Assembly: GCA_041554195.1 (NCBI GenBank)
Contig: JBFFMJ010000005.1
Span: 1-64,000, forward strand
Direction: 5' to 3'
Length of the DNA stretch: 64,000 nucleotides
Source of the DNA: JAPHSX01 sp041554195
GTDB lineage: Bacteria > Pseudomonadota > Gammaproteobacteria > Thiohalomonadales > Thiohalomonadaceae
Below the pieces are notes generated by a model that made no database searches, had not been told where the DNA came from, and worked only from the letters and a program-made list of their open reading frames with translations. Position 1 is the first letter of the stretch; the number at the start of each line of letters is the position of its first letter. Below are positions 25,979 through 34,900 of this stretch, piece by piece. The position numbers and the translations under genes are program-made.

Positions 25979-26929
25979 ATGCATATTCTCTATCCCGATA
26001 TTCAACCCTATGTGCAACACAGCCTGGCTGTGGCGTCGCCGCATACCCTGCATGTAGAGGAGTGCGGTAACCCTTCCGGTATTCCAGTGTTATTCGTTCA
26101 CGGTGGTCCAGGGGCTGGTTGCGAGCCCTATCATCGTCGTTTCTTCGACCCGCAACGCTACCGTATTATTCTCTTTGATCAGCGCGGCTGTGGCCGCTCT
26201 ACCCCCCACGCCTCACTGGAGAACAACACCACCCAAGCCCTTGTGGCGGACATGGAGCTGATCCGCGAGAAGTTGAAGATCGATAAGTGGCTGCTGTTTG
26301 GCGGCTCCTGGGGCTCAACCCTCAGCCTGGTCTATGCCGAGACCCATGCGGACAAGGTGCTGGGGTTGATTGTTCGTGGCATTTTTCTCTGTCGTTCGCA
26401 GGAGATCGACTGGTTTTATCAGCAGGGTGCAAGCCGTCTCTTTCCCGATTACTGGCAGGATTACCTGGCACCGATCCCTGAGGCCGAGCGGGATGACCTG
26501 CTGCAGGCCTATTATCGCCGCCTCACCGGTGAGGATGAGATGGCCCGCATGGCGGCAGCCAAGGCCTGGTCATTGTGGGAGGGAAGAACCGCTACCCTCA
26601 AGCCTAGCGAGTCGGTGACCGCTCACTTCAGTGATCCCTTTACCGCCCTCTCATTAGCGAGAATCGAGAGCCACTACTTCGTTAACGACAGCTTTCTGGA
26701 GCCGAATCAGATCCTGCGCGATGCTCCACGCCTGCACGGTATCCCCGGTGTCATTGTGCAGGGGCGTTACGATGTGATCTGTCCGATGGAGAGTGCCTGG
26801 CAACTGTCGCAGGCGTGGCCCGAGGCAACGCTCAAGATCATTGGTGATGCCGGGCACGCCGCCTCTGAGCCTGGGATCATCAATGCGCTGGTGCAGGCCA
26901 GCGATGACTTTGCCGACCGCCTCTCATGA
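25979..26929 (+). CDS. pip: Proline iminopeptidase
   Basis: A 316-residue alpha/beta hydrolase of peptidase family S33. It has the oxyanion segment HGGPGAGCEPYHRRFFDP, the nucleophile in GGSWGSTLS (Ser near residue 111), DQRGCGRSTPH, the acid in GRYDVICP and the His in GDAGHAASEP. It removes N-terminal proline from peptides in the cytoplasm. Its stop overlaps the start of dtd (ATGA), which suggests translational coupling. Confidence 0.92.
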   Translation: MHILYPDIQPYVQHSLAVASPHTLHVEECGNPSGIPVLFVHGGPGAGCEPYHRRFFDPQRYRIILFDQRGCGRSTPHASLENNTTQALVADMELIREKLKIDKWLLFGGSWGSTLSLVYAETHADKVLGLIVRGIFLCRSQEIDWFYQQGASRLFPDYWQDYLAPIPEAERDDLLQAYYRRLTGEDEMARMAAAKAWSLWEGRTATLKPSESVTAHFSDPFTALSLARIESHYFVNDSFLEPNQILRDAPRLHGIPGVIVQGRYDVICPMESAWQLSQAWPEATLKIIGDAGHAASEPGIINALVQASDDFADRLS

Positions 26930-27369
26930 TCGCCCTGCTGCAACGGGTTAGCGAGGCCGCGGTGCGTGTCGACGGTGAAGTGGTGGGGGAGATTGGTGCT
27001 GGCCTGCTGTTATTGCTCGGGGTAGAGCGCGACGATAGTGAGGTGGTGGCGGATCGCCTGCTGCAAAGGGTGCTCGGTTACCGTGTATTCGCCGATGCGA
27101 ACGACAAGATGAATCTCAGCCTGCACGACACTCAGGGAGGCCTGCTGATTGTGCCGCAATTCACCCTGCCCGCCGACACCCGCAAGGGCACCCGCCCCAG
27201 CTTCACCCCCGCCGCCTCCCCCGAAGCGGGGCGCAGACTGTTCGACTACTTCACCTCACGCGCCGAAAATTTACACCCCGAGGTGGAGAGGGGGCGCTTC
27301 GGTGCCAATATGCAGGTCGCCTTAATCAATGACGGCCCGGTGACCTTCTGGTTGCAGGTAAGTTCATAA
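26926..27369 (+). CDS. dtd: D-aminoacyl-tRNA deacylase
   Basis: A 147-residue homodimeric editing enzyme that removes D-amino acids and glycine from mischarged tRNA. Diagnostic motifs are the N-terminal IALLQRVSEAAVRVDG, PQFTL (the usual SQFTL with Ser changed to Pro) and NDGPVTF, the Gly-cisPro motif. The Ser-to-Pro change in the first motif is unusual but lies beside, not in, the cross-subunit Gly-Pro element. It is coupled to pip by an ATGA overlap. Confidence 0.93.
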   Translation: MIALLQRVSEAAVRVDGEVVGEIGAGLLLLLGVERDDSEVVADRLLQRVLGYRVFADANDKMNLSLHDTQGGLLIVPQFTLPADTRKGTRPSFTPAASPEAGRRLFDYFTSRAENLHPEVERGRFGANMQVALINDGPVTFWLQVSS

Positions 27370-27441
27370 AACAACACGTTCTTTATAAGCATATAATCCT
27401 ATGCTGTTTGTGGTTTTTTGTGCGATATGTCACATTTCCAC

Positions 27442-27456
27442 TTAGACAGGGTCTAA
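27442..27456. promoter_or_regulatory. Dyad upstream of the cytochrome-porin gene
   Basis: TTAGAC, three bases (AGG), then GTCTAA form perfect 6-base arms about 70 bases before the start of the Cyc2-like gene, followed by an AT-rich tract. It could be an operator. No regulator is assigned. Confidence 0.35.
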
Positions 27457-27524
27457 ATAAATATATTTTATAAAATTACCCCCCTGTTTGTATCTCACAA
27501 CATCAATAATATTTTGGGGAACTT

Positions 27525-28811
27525 ATGCGTCTATTCCAACAATCATCCGTGGCAGCGGGCATGTTTGCCGTTGTCATCTCAACATTCATCCCACAACAGG
27601 CCGAGGCGGTTCCCGCCTTTGCCCGTCAGACCGGCATGGCCTGCGTTAGCTGTCATGCCCAGAATTTCCCTGCACTAAACTCCTTTGGTCGTAGCTTCAA
27701 GGCACAGGGTTACACCATGCGTGGTGCTGCTCCCCTGATTGAGGGCGATGACCTTTCCATGCCAGCAGATCTCAAGGCCTCGCTCATCACCAAGCTGCGT
27801 TATAGCCTCACAGAGAATGTTGACGGCGGTCGTGGTGAGATTCAGTGGCCCGATGAGGCCGCCCTGCTGATCGGTGGCCGTGCCGCCGAGAACATCGGTT
27901 TCCTGTTTGAGGGAGGGCTTGCTCCGCAGGCAGGTCACTCCGATACCGGCACGGGAGCCATCACTGGCGATACCAATAACAATGGCATTATGGATGCCGG
28001 AGAGACCTGGGTGGCTGACACCGGAACGGGTGAGACCGAGGTCGACGGCAACTTCCTCTCCTACAAAGTACAGGTCAACATCACCGACAAAATCTCTGCG
28101 GTAGTGTTCGGTACAGACGGTCTGGGTGTGGGTTACAGCATGGAGTTGATGAATACCGGTATGCAGCGCTCGCAGCGCCCGATTGAGAATCGTAAGGGCT
28201 TCTCTGCGTTCCAGCGCACGGGGCTGGCATCGGGTGCTGCGACCGGTATCTCAGCGATTTATCACACCAACAACCTGATGGTTAACTACTCTCACTGGGC
28301 ACCGACCTGGGGCAATGTAAACGCTAATATTCTCGGTGGCCTCGGCCACTACGTGCGCGCCAATTATTTCAGAAACCTCGGCGGTTGGGACATGGGCTTC
28401 GGTGCCTCCTACATGACCGGTAAAATTGAGACTGGTGCCAACGACCCTGCCGTTACAACTACCATTAAGGGACGCGGCGTCGATTTCCAGGCGTTGGGTG
28501 AGCTGGGCGGCAAGCCTGCGGAGTTTTACCTGAGCTATGCGGTTGCCCCGGAAAACGGTCCGAACAGTGCCTATAACAACGGTGCCGATGATATTGTAGC
28601 GGTTGGTTTGCTTGGAAAAATTGGCATTGCCAACCGCACCAGCGCATACCTGGCTTACGGTACGGACGATAACGGCACACGAACCGTTAGCGATACCACG
28701 CTGGGTGTGCAGTACATGCTGGCGCAGAATGCCAAGGTAGAGCTGTATACCGTGAGCAGCGATAAGGATGGCGGTGATCTCACCATGCTGCAGCTCTTCT
28801 CTGGCTTCTAA
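27525..28811 (+). CDS. Fused monohaem cytochrome c-porin, Cyc2-like
   Basis: A 428-residue exported protein. The signal peptide ends QQAEA. A single haem-binding CVSCH lies at residues 40-44 within FARQTGMACVSCHAQNFPAL, followed by FGRSFKAQGYTMRG. The remaining ~360 residues alternate hydrophobic and polar strands with Gly/Asn-rich turns and end in an aromatic (LQLFSGF), as outer-membrane barrels do. This is the layout of Cyc2-type fused cytochrome-porins, which pass electrons from outside iron or other donors through the outer membrane. Substrate cannot be read from sequence, and related barrels occur in non-iron oxidisers. The dihaem cytochrome gene follows. Confidence 0.7.
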   Translation: MRLFQQSSVAAGMFAVVISTFIPQQAEAVPAFARQTGMACVSCHAQNFPALNSFGRSFKAQGYTMRGAAPLIEGDDLSMPADLKASLITKLRYSLTENVDGGRGEIQWPDEAALLIGGRAAENIGFLFEGGLAPQAGHSDTGTGAITGDTNNNGIMDAGETWVADTGTGETEVDGNFLSYKVQVNITDKISAVVFGTDGLGVGYSMELMNTGMQRSQRPIENRKGFSAFQRTGLASGAATGISAIYHTNNLMVNYSHWAPTWGNVNANILGGLGHYVRANYFRNLGGWDMGFGASYMTGKIETGANDPAVTTTIKGRGVDFQALGELGGKPAEFYLSYAVAPENGPNSAYNNGADDIVAVGLLGKIGIANRTSAYLAYGTDDNGTRTVSDTTLGVQYMLAQNAKVELYTVSSDKDGGDLTMLQLFSGF

Positions 28812-28902
28812 TCAAGAATAAATCATCGATTTAAACTTAATAATAAAATCACCTTCGCTGCCGTTGCAGCAGGGTGGCGACCCACTCAACAGGAGAACGG
28901 TC

Positions 28903-29547
28903 ATGAAAAAAACACTATTTTCAATTACTAGCCTTGCACTGAGTGCATTGCTCTTTCCGATGCAGGGTGCAGCACAGGGCACCAATGCCTTTAAGGGACA
29001 CGAGTTGTTCGATACCTACTGCTTTGTCTGCCACGGCACTTCGGGAAAGGGGGATGGCCCATTGGCAGCGAAATTAGAGAAGGTGCCAGCTAATCTGACC
29101 GATAAGGTACGGATGTCAAAGCGTAGCGATAAGGATCTGTTTAATATCGTTAAGGGAACCGACACTCACAAGATCAACGGCATTATGCCGCAGTGGGGGG
29201 TAGTACTCTCCGACCCTGATATCAATGCGCTGGTGGCCTACCTTAAGTTTCTTAGTACTTCACCAGAGGCCCTACCCGGAGATCCACACCTGGGAAGGAG
29301 TATTTATGCGCGGAACTGCTCTGCCTGTCACGGGGTGCATGGAAGGGGGGATGGGGTGATGGCCAACATTCTACCGGTGAAGCCGGCAGACCATACTCAG
29401 AGCGGCGCGGTCTCGAAGATGGATAATCAGGCCCTAGTGATGACCATCTCATTAGGTAAGGGTGGCTACATGCCCGGCTGGAGCCAGTTACTCTCGGCGG
29501 AAGAGATAATGGCGGTGGCCAGTTATATACGTCTGCTCTCTTACTAA
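28903..29547 (+). CDS. Periplasmic dihaem cytochrome c
   Basis: A 214-residue protein with a signal peptide (MKKTLFSITSLALSALLFPM) and two class I cytochrome c domains. The first haem motif is CFVCH at residues 40-44 with GKGDGP after it. The second is CSACH at 139-143 with GRGDGVM. The axial Met candidates are in NGIMPQW and GYMPGW. It would carry electrons in the periplasm. It lies 91 bases after the Cyc2-like gene on the same strand, so it is a likely partner, linking the porin-cytochrome to the cbb3 oxidase or to reverse electron flow. ATG 28903 follows AGGAGA. Confidence 0.85.
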   Translation: MKKTLFSITSLALSALLFPMQGAAQGTNAFKGHELFDTYCFVCHGTSGKGDGPLAAKLEKVPANLTDKVRMSKRSDKDLFNIVKGTDTHKINGIMPQWGVVLSDPDINALVAYLKFLSTSPEALPGDPHLGRSIYARNCSACHGVHGRGDGVMANILPVKPADHTQSGAVSKMDNQALVMTISLGKGGYMPGWSQLLSAEEIMAVASYIRLLSY

Positions 29548-29560
29548 GTAACATCCTCTG

Positions 29561-29588
29561 CCGCGGCGTTCGCCGCGGTAGTTTTTTT
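29561..29588 (+). terminator. Intrinsic terminator of the cytochrome genes
   Basis: Perfect stem CCGCGGCG / CGCCGCGG closed by TT, then seven T residues. It closes the Cyc2-like/dihaem unit and faces the end of the SHOCT lipoprotein gene. Confidence 0.9.
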
Positions 29589-30090
29589 ACAACTCCTCTA
29601 GTAATGCCCGACGCTTCTCGGCGTACTCTTCTTCACTAATCAGCTCTTCCTGATACAACTCTTTTAACTTCTTCAGTCGTAACTTCAACTCCACCGGCTT
29701 GGATGCGGGTGTGGGGGTAACTGTCGCTGTCGTCGGCTTAGTCTGGATTTGGTCCGTAGCCTGGGCATTATCACGGCACTTCAGTTTGGTCTTTAGACCA
29801 TGGCTGATGATACGGCTACTGACCGTCGTGATGGAGGGTTCGCACCCGGGGTAGGTCAGTTCGATTCGGCCATAGAGGTGCTGCTTCTCGTGGGCAAAGC
29901 TTTGCGGGAAGACATCGCGTGTACTGAGTGTCATTGGGGTTTGCCCCATAGACTCACCGAGCACCTTTACCGAGGCGCCGACAGGTACCGAGTCAACTTG
30001 AAACTGCTCAGAGGATGATGGCAATAGTGAGTTAGTGGAGCAGCCAGCCAGTGGCAGGGCGATAAGAGCGGCGAGAAGTTTATGTGTCAT
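29587..30090 (-). CDS. SHOCT-domain lipoprotein
   Basis: A 167-residue lipoprotein with lipobox LAGC (Cys17). Residues 32-60 (VDSVPVGASVKVLGESMGQT) resemble a PEGA-type beta-domain. A Thr/Pro linker leads to a C-terminal SHOCT helix pair (LKELYQEELISEEEYAEKRR). SHOCT domains often mediate oligomerisation. Function is unknown. Confidence 0.7.
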   Translation of the reverse strand: MTHKLLAALIALPLAGCSTNSLLPSSSEQFQVDSVPVGASVKVLGESMGQTPMTLSTRDVFPQSFAHEKQHLYGRIELTYPGCEPSITTVSSRIISHGLKTKLKCRDNAQATDQIQTKPTTATVTPTPASKPVELKLRLKKLKELYQEELISEEEYAEKRRALLEEL

Positions 30091-30246
30091 GTGGTAGTGC
30101 CTTTTGTGTTTTTGCCATTATCGCGTCTTGTAGCGCTTAAGGTAAACCATTAGGCGCTGTTTGCTGGATTTGTCGGGGCCAAGGTGGTACTTTTTGCCGA
30201 CGATTTTACCGGCCGATGAGACGCCGATAACAACAAAGAGAAGACT

Positions 30247-30759
30247 ATGCATTTCGAAGTCAGTGAAGCGGACATTACCGATGCCAAACACCCGCACGAA
30301 ATCTTCCTGATCAACCTGATCACCAACCATATTCTGTTGTTTGTCGGTATGCTGGGTATGGCCAAAACCTACCCCTGGTTGATGCTGATCACCCCTGCCA
30401 TCTCGTTTGTAGTACTGAGTTATATAATGCTTCGTGCTCGCAGCAAGCTTAATAACGGTGGCTGGTATGCCGCCTGTCACTGGCAGCTCTGTGCGCATCG
30501 CAGCAAGTTGTTTATTGGCATGTTGCTGCTGCTAGGACTGGTCGTCGCAGGTCTATTGCTCTCGGTGGGAGGTGATGCCTCACTGCTCAAACCGGGACAC
30601 TACGCACTGGGTGGTGTCTCCGCGTTACCGAGCCTGGTCTTTATCCTGGTATTGATTGTGATGGAGTCGGATGGGTTGCATAAGGCCAAGACCGGCGTGG
30701 TGCCGCAGTGGTTGATCGACAAATACCCGAATAGTGAGGCGAAGCCCATCGCCGAATAA
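30247..30759 (+). CDS. Four-helix membrane protein of unknown function
   Basis: A 170-residue protein with hydrophobic segments at about 22-40, 44-60, 88-108 and 118-138. The N-terminus is His/Asp-rich (HFEVSEADITDAKHPHEIF) and the C-terminal tail is soluble. No family is recognised. It stands alone and ends before a strong terminator. Confidence 0.55.
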   Translation: MHFEVSEADITDAKHPHEIFLINLITNHILLFVGMLGMAKTYPWLMLITPAISFVVLSYIMLRARSKLNNGGWYAACHWQLCAHRSKLFIGMLLLLGLVVAGLLLSVGGDASLLKPGHYALGGVSALPSLVFILVLIVMESDGLHKAKTGVVPQWLIDKYPNSEAKPIAE

Positions 30760-30780
30760 GTAACCTGCACCTAATACAGT

Positions 30781-30802
30781 GGCCGGGAAACCGGCCTTTT
30801 TT
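30781..30802 (+). terminator. Intrinsic terminator
   Basis: Perfect GGCCGG / CCGGCC stem with GAAA loop and six T residues, directly after the gene at 30247-30759. Confidence 0.93.
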
Positions 30803-30824
30803 GTCTATATACAAGTAGGTCTCA

Positions 30825-31508
30825 ATGGAACGTTATATCTTTTTAGGTGTATTACTTTTTACTCTGCTGGCGCTGGGTATTGGCATGTTGTTACCGGGTA
30901 AGCCACGGGAGGAGACGGTCTACCTGCCGTGGCAGATTGAACAGACAGCCAACGGCTCGACCCGCGTTGTGGGTCTGGAGTTAGGGCACAGTACACTGGC
31001 CGATGCGGAACAGCGTTTCAAAGAACCCTATGAAGTCAGTATGTTTGTCCGTGATGATGGCAACAAGGTGGTTGAGGTCTATTTCGACAGCATTACCCTA
31101 AGTGGCATACGTGCCCGTGTGGTGCTGGTGATGGGGCTGAGCGATGAACAGTTGAACGGGTTTTATGAGCGTGGGGTGCGTGTCGCAACTATGGGCAGTG
31201 GCACCCGAAAGGTGACGCTGCACGATAGCGATTTCCGGCATCTTGCCGCGCTGCCTATCGCCAGCCTCACCTATATTCCCAAGACAAATTTAATCCCTGA
31301 GCTGATTCAGGCACGTTTTGGTCAACCCGCTGAGCGCATCTTGGAGAAGGATACTGAAAGCCCTGTAGAGCACTGGCTCTACCCGCAAAAGGGTCTGGAT
31401 CTGATACTGCATGAGAAGGGCAAGGAGGTGCTGCAGTATGTGCAGCCCATGCACTTCGATTCGCTGCGCAAACCGCTGCTGGAGAAGGGAGAGGTCGTTT
31501 CTAACTAG
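30825..31508 (+). CDS. Membrane-anchored protein of unknown function
   Basis: A 227-residue protein with one N-terminal helix (residues 4-24) and a soluble domain (EETVYLPWQIEQT..., LGHSTLADAEQRF..., SLTYIPKTNLIPELIQARFG). It probably faces the periplasm. I do not recognise a named family. It is convergent with the cco maturation genes. Confidence 0.55.
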   Translation: MERYIFLGVLLFTLLALGIGMLLPGKPREETVYLPWQIEQTANGSTRVVGLELGHSTLADAEQRFKEPYEVSMFVRDDGNKVVEVYFDSITLSGIRARVVLVMGLSDEQLNGFYERGVRVATMGSGTRKVTLHDSDFRHLAALPIASLTYIPKTNLIPELIQARFGQPAERILEKDTESPVEHWLYPQKGLDLILHEKGKEVLQYVQPMHFDSLRKPLLEKGEVVSN

Positions 31509-31545
31509 GCTTTGTGCGGTGCGAGTGACTCTGGACTAGGTCGAA

Positions 31546-31749
31546 CTAGTCGTTGTCCGCATCGGGCCAGTTGCGCTGGTCGACACTTCTTTTTCCGCCC
31601 ATCATATCGTCATCCTCATCCAGCAGGATGCGATGGGCATCGCCGTCCAGGTCGTCGTATTGCCCTTTTTTCACCGCCCAAATCAGGATGCCGACTAAAA
31701 TTAGTCCGATAAAGATCATGCTGGGGATGAGGCTGTAGATTACGTCCAT
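31546..31749 (-). CDS. ccoS: cbb3 oxidase maturation protein CcoS
   Basis: A 67-residue single-helix protein (MDVIYSLIPSMIFIGLILVG) with the family's FWAVKxGQYDDLDGDAHRIL-like segment (WAVKKGQYDDLDGDAHRILL) and an acidic tail. CcoS is needed for cofactor insertion into the cbb3 oxidase. It is the last gene of ccoGHIS, 101 bases after ccoI. Confidence 0.93.
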   Translation of the reverse strand: MDVIYSLIPSMIFIGLILVGILIWAVKKGQYDDLDGDAHRILLDEDDDMMGGKRSVDQRNWPDADND

Positions 31750-31850
31750 CGTTTACTCTTTATAAATTGCTCTGGCTGGCATTGCCCTAATGGGACTAAT
31801 TCTAATCGGATTGGTTCAAGGAGAGAAGCTTACTGCTGACACCGGTTACC

Positions 31851-34319
31851 TCAATCCTTAAACAGGGTGCGAATTCGTGCCGCATTGCCAATGACGAGCA
31901 GTGAGCTGATTGGCATGGCGATGGCGGCAAACAGCGGGGTGATAAAGGCGGCCATCGCCAGTGGCACCATGATCACGTTATAGGTGAGAGAGAGTCCGAT
32001 ATTCTGACGGATGGTGCGCAGGGTGCGACGCGACAACAGTGTCGCTACCCGTACCTTATCGAGCTCATCCTGCATCAGCACGATGTCGGCGCTTTCCATT
32101 GAGACATCCGTACCGGAGCCGACGGCGATACCGATGTTGGCGCGTATCAGCGCCGGGGCGTCGTTAACACCGTCGCCCACCATTGCCACCCACTCGCCTT
32201 TGGCCTGTAGGTCGGCGATCACCTGATCCTTGTCCTGGGGCAGCACCTCGGCGATCACCTCCATCCCCCCCAGCTGCTCGGCCACGGCGTCGGCGACACG
32301 CTGGCGGTCACCGCTGAGCAGGGTCATGCGAATTCCGGCAGCACGCAGGCCATTGACCAGCTGTAGAGCATCGGGGCGCAGCTGATCGGCGATGGCGATT
32401 AAGGCCCGGTGTTTGCCGTCGATCGCCATATGGATGCAGCTGGTCGCCTTCGCCTCAAGCTCGCGCGCCTGCTCTCGCAGAGTCGGGGCTAAAGCAATAT
32501 CATTTTTCTGCAGCCAGGCGAGGGTACCCAGGGTAACGGTCCTGCCCTCGACCATGGCCTGCACGCCATGACCGGGCAGACTCTCAAAGGCCTCTGGCTT
32601 GCTCTGATTGATGGCGAGTTGCCGCTGTTCCGCAGCCTCAACGATGGCCTGCGCAATGCTGTGTTCGGAGTAGCGTTCGACGACGGCGGCAAGGCGCAGC
32701 AGCTCGTCTTCATCTTCGCCATGAGCTGCCGTCATTTGCTGAAATTGCATGCGACCGGTGGTCAGTGTCCCGGTCTTATCAAACACGAAGTGGCTAACAC
32801 GCGAGAGGGTCTCCAGCACTTCACCGTTCTTTACCAGTATGCCGTTTCTTGCCCCCTGTCCGGCCGCCACGGCAATGGCCATCGGGGTGGCAAGTCCAAA
32901 GGCGCAGGGGCAGGTAATGATCAGTACCGAGGTGGCGGCCATTAGTGCCAGCTCAAAGCCACTACCGACCCACAACAGGAAAGTGAGGGTGGAGAGCAGC
33001 AGGGTCGCCATCACAAACCAGGGAACGATGCGATCGGCCATGCACTGGATGGGGGCCTTGGAGGCCTGTGCCTCCTCCACCAGGGCAATGATGCGCCCCA
33101 ATGAGGTTTCACGCAGGGTGCCTGTCACACGCAGGGTGAGGGCGCTGTGCAGGTTTACTGTGCCAGCCGAGACGGAGTGACCGGCATCTTTGCGCACCGG
33201 TTCGGATTCACCACTGAGCATGCTCTCATCGACGCTGCTGCGCCCTTCGAGGACGATACCATCGACAGGGATTTTATCACCGGCCTTCACCAGTACCGTA
33301 TCCTCACTCTTCACGGTGCGGATGGGAACGATCTTTTCTGCCCCATCGGTGAGGAGGGTGGCGACACGGGGCTGCAGGTCCATCAGACGTTGGGTGGCGG
33401 CGACCGCGTGGCGTTTTGACACAGCCTCAAGGAAGCGCCCCACGAGGATGACGAAGATGAAGTTGACCACCGTATCGAAATAGACCTCCCCCACCTCGCT
33501 GCCGCTTATGGTGACGTAGGTTGAGTAGAGGTAGGTCGAGGTGGCACCGATGGCGATCGGCAGGTCCATGGTGAGGTGGCGGTGGCGTAGTCCGGCCCAT
33601 GCTCCTTTCAAAAAGAGCGAGCCTGAGTAGAACAGGGTGAGGCTGGCGAGGGCAAAGCCGATCCAGTGGAACATCGGGCGGAACTGACCACCATCGGCCG
33701 TATCGGCACCGGTGTAGAGGGCGATGGAGATCCACATTAGATTCATCATTGCAAAACCGGCCACCGCCATGCGGAAAAGCAGTTCGCGGTTCTGTTTCTT
33801 GATGCTGCCCTCGGCCGCTTCCGGGTCAAAGGGGATCGCGGCGTATCCGATATCGCCAAGGCGTTTGATGATATCGGAGAGGTGAGTCTGTCGGTTATCC
33901 CAGCGTAACAACAGGCGCTTGTTGGTCAGGTTTACCTGAACCTTAAGAATGCCATGCATGGTGCTGAGACCGCGCTCGATAAGCCAGACACAGGCGGCGC
34001 AGTGGATCCCCTCGACCAGCAGGTGAATTTCACGCTCCTCCCCGAGTTCGCGAACGAACTCCTCCTGAACCTCGTCGAGGTCGAACAGTGCGATATCTTT
34101 GGGTGGCTCGGGTGGTGGGGCCAGCAGGGTACCGTCGGGGGTGCGTTGGTAGAAACCATCGAGTCCGGCATCATAGATCGCCTTGCATACCGACTGGCAG
34201 CCAAAGCAGCAGAAGTGACGATCTTTACCCTCTATCTTCTCAATAAAGGGCTCATCGGGGGGCAGTGGCAGGCCGCAGTGAAAGCAGCCCGCCTCGCTGT
34301 GCGGTTGATCACCACTCAT
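31851..34319 (-). CDS. ccoI: Copper-transporting P1B-type ATPase CcoI/FixI
   Basis: An 822-residue inner-membrane ATPase. The N-terminal cysteine-rich metal domain contains CFHCG and CCFGCQSVC, and an HMA domain follows with GIHCAACVW. Eight helices are expected, with the copper site CPC in ITCPCAFGLATPM, TGES (LSGES) in the actuator loop, and the phosphorylated Asp in FDKTGTLTTGR. CcoI exports Cu+ to the periplasm for assembly of the haem-copper centre of cbb3 oxidase. Its position between ccoH and ccoS separates it from CopA. Confidence 0.93.
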   Translation of the reverse strand: MSGDQPHSEAGCFHCGLPLPPDEPFIEKIEGKDRHFCCFGCQSVCKAIYDAGLDGFYQRTPDGTLLAPPPEPPKDIALFDLDEVQEEFVRELGEEREIHLLVEGIHCAACVWLIERGLSTMHGILKVQVNLTNKRLLLRWDNRQTHLSDIIKRLGDIGYAAIPFDPEAAEGSIKKQNRELLFRMAVAGFAMMNLMWISIALYTGADTADGGQFRPMFHWIGFALASLTLFYSGSLFLKGAWAGLRHRHLTMDLPIAIGATSTYLYSTYVTISGSEVGEVYFDTVVNFIFVILVGRFLEAVSKRHAVAATQRLMDLQPRVATLLTDGAEKIVPIRTVKSEDTVLVKAGDKIPVDGIVLEGRSSVDESMLSGESEPVRKDAGHSVSAGTVNLHSALTLRVTGTLRETSLGRIIALVEEAQASKAPIQCMADRIVPWFVMATLLLSTLTFLLWVGSGFELALMAATSVLIITCPCAFGLATPMAIAVAAGQGARNGILVKNGEVLETLSRVSHFVFDKTGTLTTGRMQFQQMTAAHGEDEDELLRLAAVVERYSEHSIAQAIVEAAEQRQLAINQSKPEAFESLPGHGVQAMVEGRTVTLGTLAWLQKNDIALAPTLREQARELEAKATSCIHMAIDGKHRALIAIADQLRPDALQLVNGLRAAGIRMTLLSGDRQRVADAVAEQLGGMEVIAEVLPQDKDQVIADLQAKGEWVAMVGDGVNDAPALIRANIGIAVGSGTDVSMESADIVLMQDELDKVRVATLLSRRTLRTIRQNIGLSLTYNVIMVPLAMAAFITPLFAAIAMPISSLLVIGNAARIRTLFKD

Positions 34320-34335
34320 GTTGAGTTCGCTGGTG

Positions 34336-34842
34336 CTAGTTTGCTACCACGGTTACGCGTCGGCTGATATCGAGACTCTCTTCGCCCTGCGCCACAGTGA
34401 TGTTGATGTCCCAGATCCCCTTTAAGGGCAGCGCCAGTTTGCTCTGGAATACGCCCTCTGCCACTTTCTCCAACTCCGTCTTTAGGTCCTGGGAGGCATC
34501 GGATGGGCGGTAGGCCTGTAGGGTAACGGTAGCCTCCCTGAGGGGGTTACCTACGCGGTCAACGATATTCACGCTGTAGTTGCCCGGTGTACTGAGGTTG
34601 ATGGTCTCTGGTGTTTGCAGAGAGATATTCCAGCCCAGACGGCTACGTGCCTCCATCTTTTTCTGGTAATTGGCGTCGTGGTAACGTCCCTTCTCATAGT
34701 AGCTCTCATCGACCAGGCCAGGGTTAGTCTTGAAGGCGGTAACGATGAAGATCACATTAACGGTGATCACGGTGATAAGGATACCGAGCCAGCCGAGTAC
34801 CCAGGGGTTACGCATTGCTTGTTTATTGTCTTGAGAGATCAT
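34336..34842 (-). CDS. ccoH: cbb3 oxidase assembly protein CcoH/FixH
   Basis: A 168-residue single-helix protein (helix about residues 16-36, ITVITVNVIFIVTAFKTNPG) with the family signature ESYYEKGRYHDANYQKK just after it and a periplasmic beta-domain. FixH/CcoH helps assemble the cbb3 complex, perhaps by copper delivery with CcoI. It starts 58 bases after ccoG and ends 16 bases before ccoI. Confidence 0.9.
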   Translation of the reverse strand: MISQDNKQAMRNPWVLGWLGILITVITVNVIFIVTAFKTNPGLVDESYYEKGRYHDANYQKKMEARSRLGWNISLQTPETINLSTPGNYSVNIVDRVGNPLREATVTLQAYRPSDASQDLKTELEKVAEGVFQSKLALPLKGIWDINITVAQGEESLDISRRVTVVAN

Positions 34843-34900
34843 GGTTCTACCTGTATCGGTTTCTGTCGTCGTGAGTTAATTACTGACCTTGACACACGCC

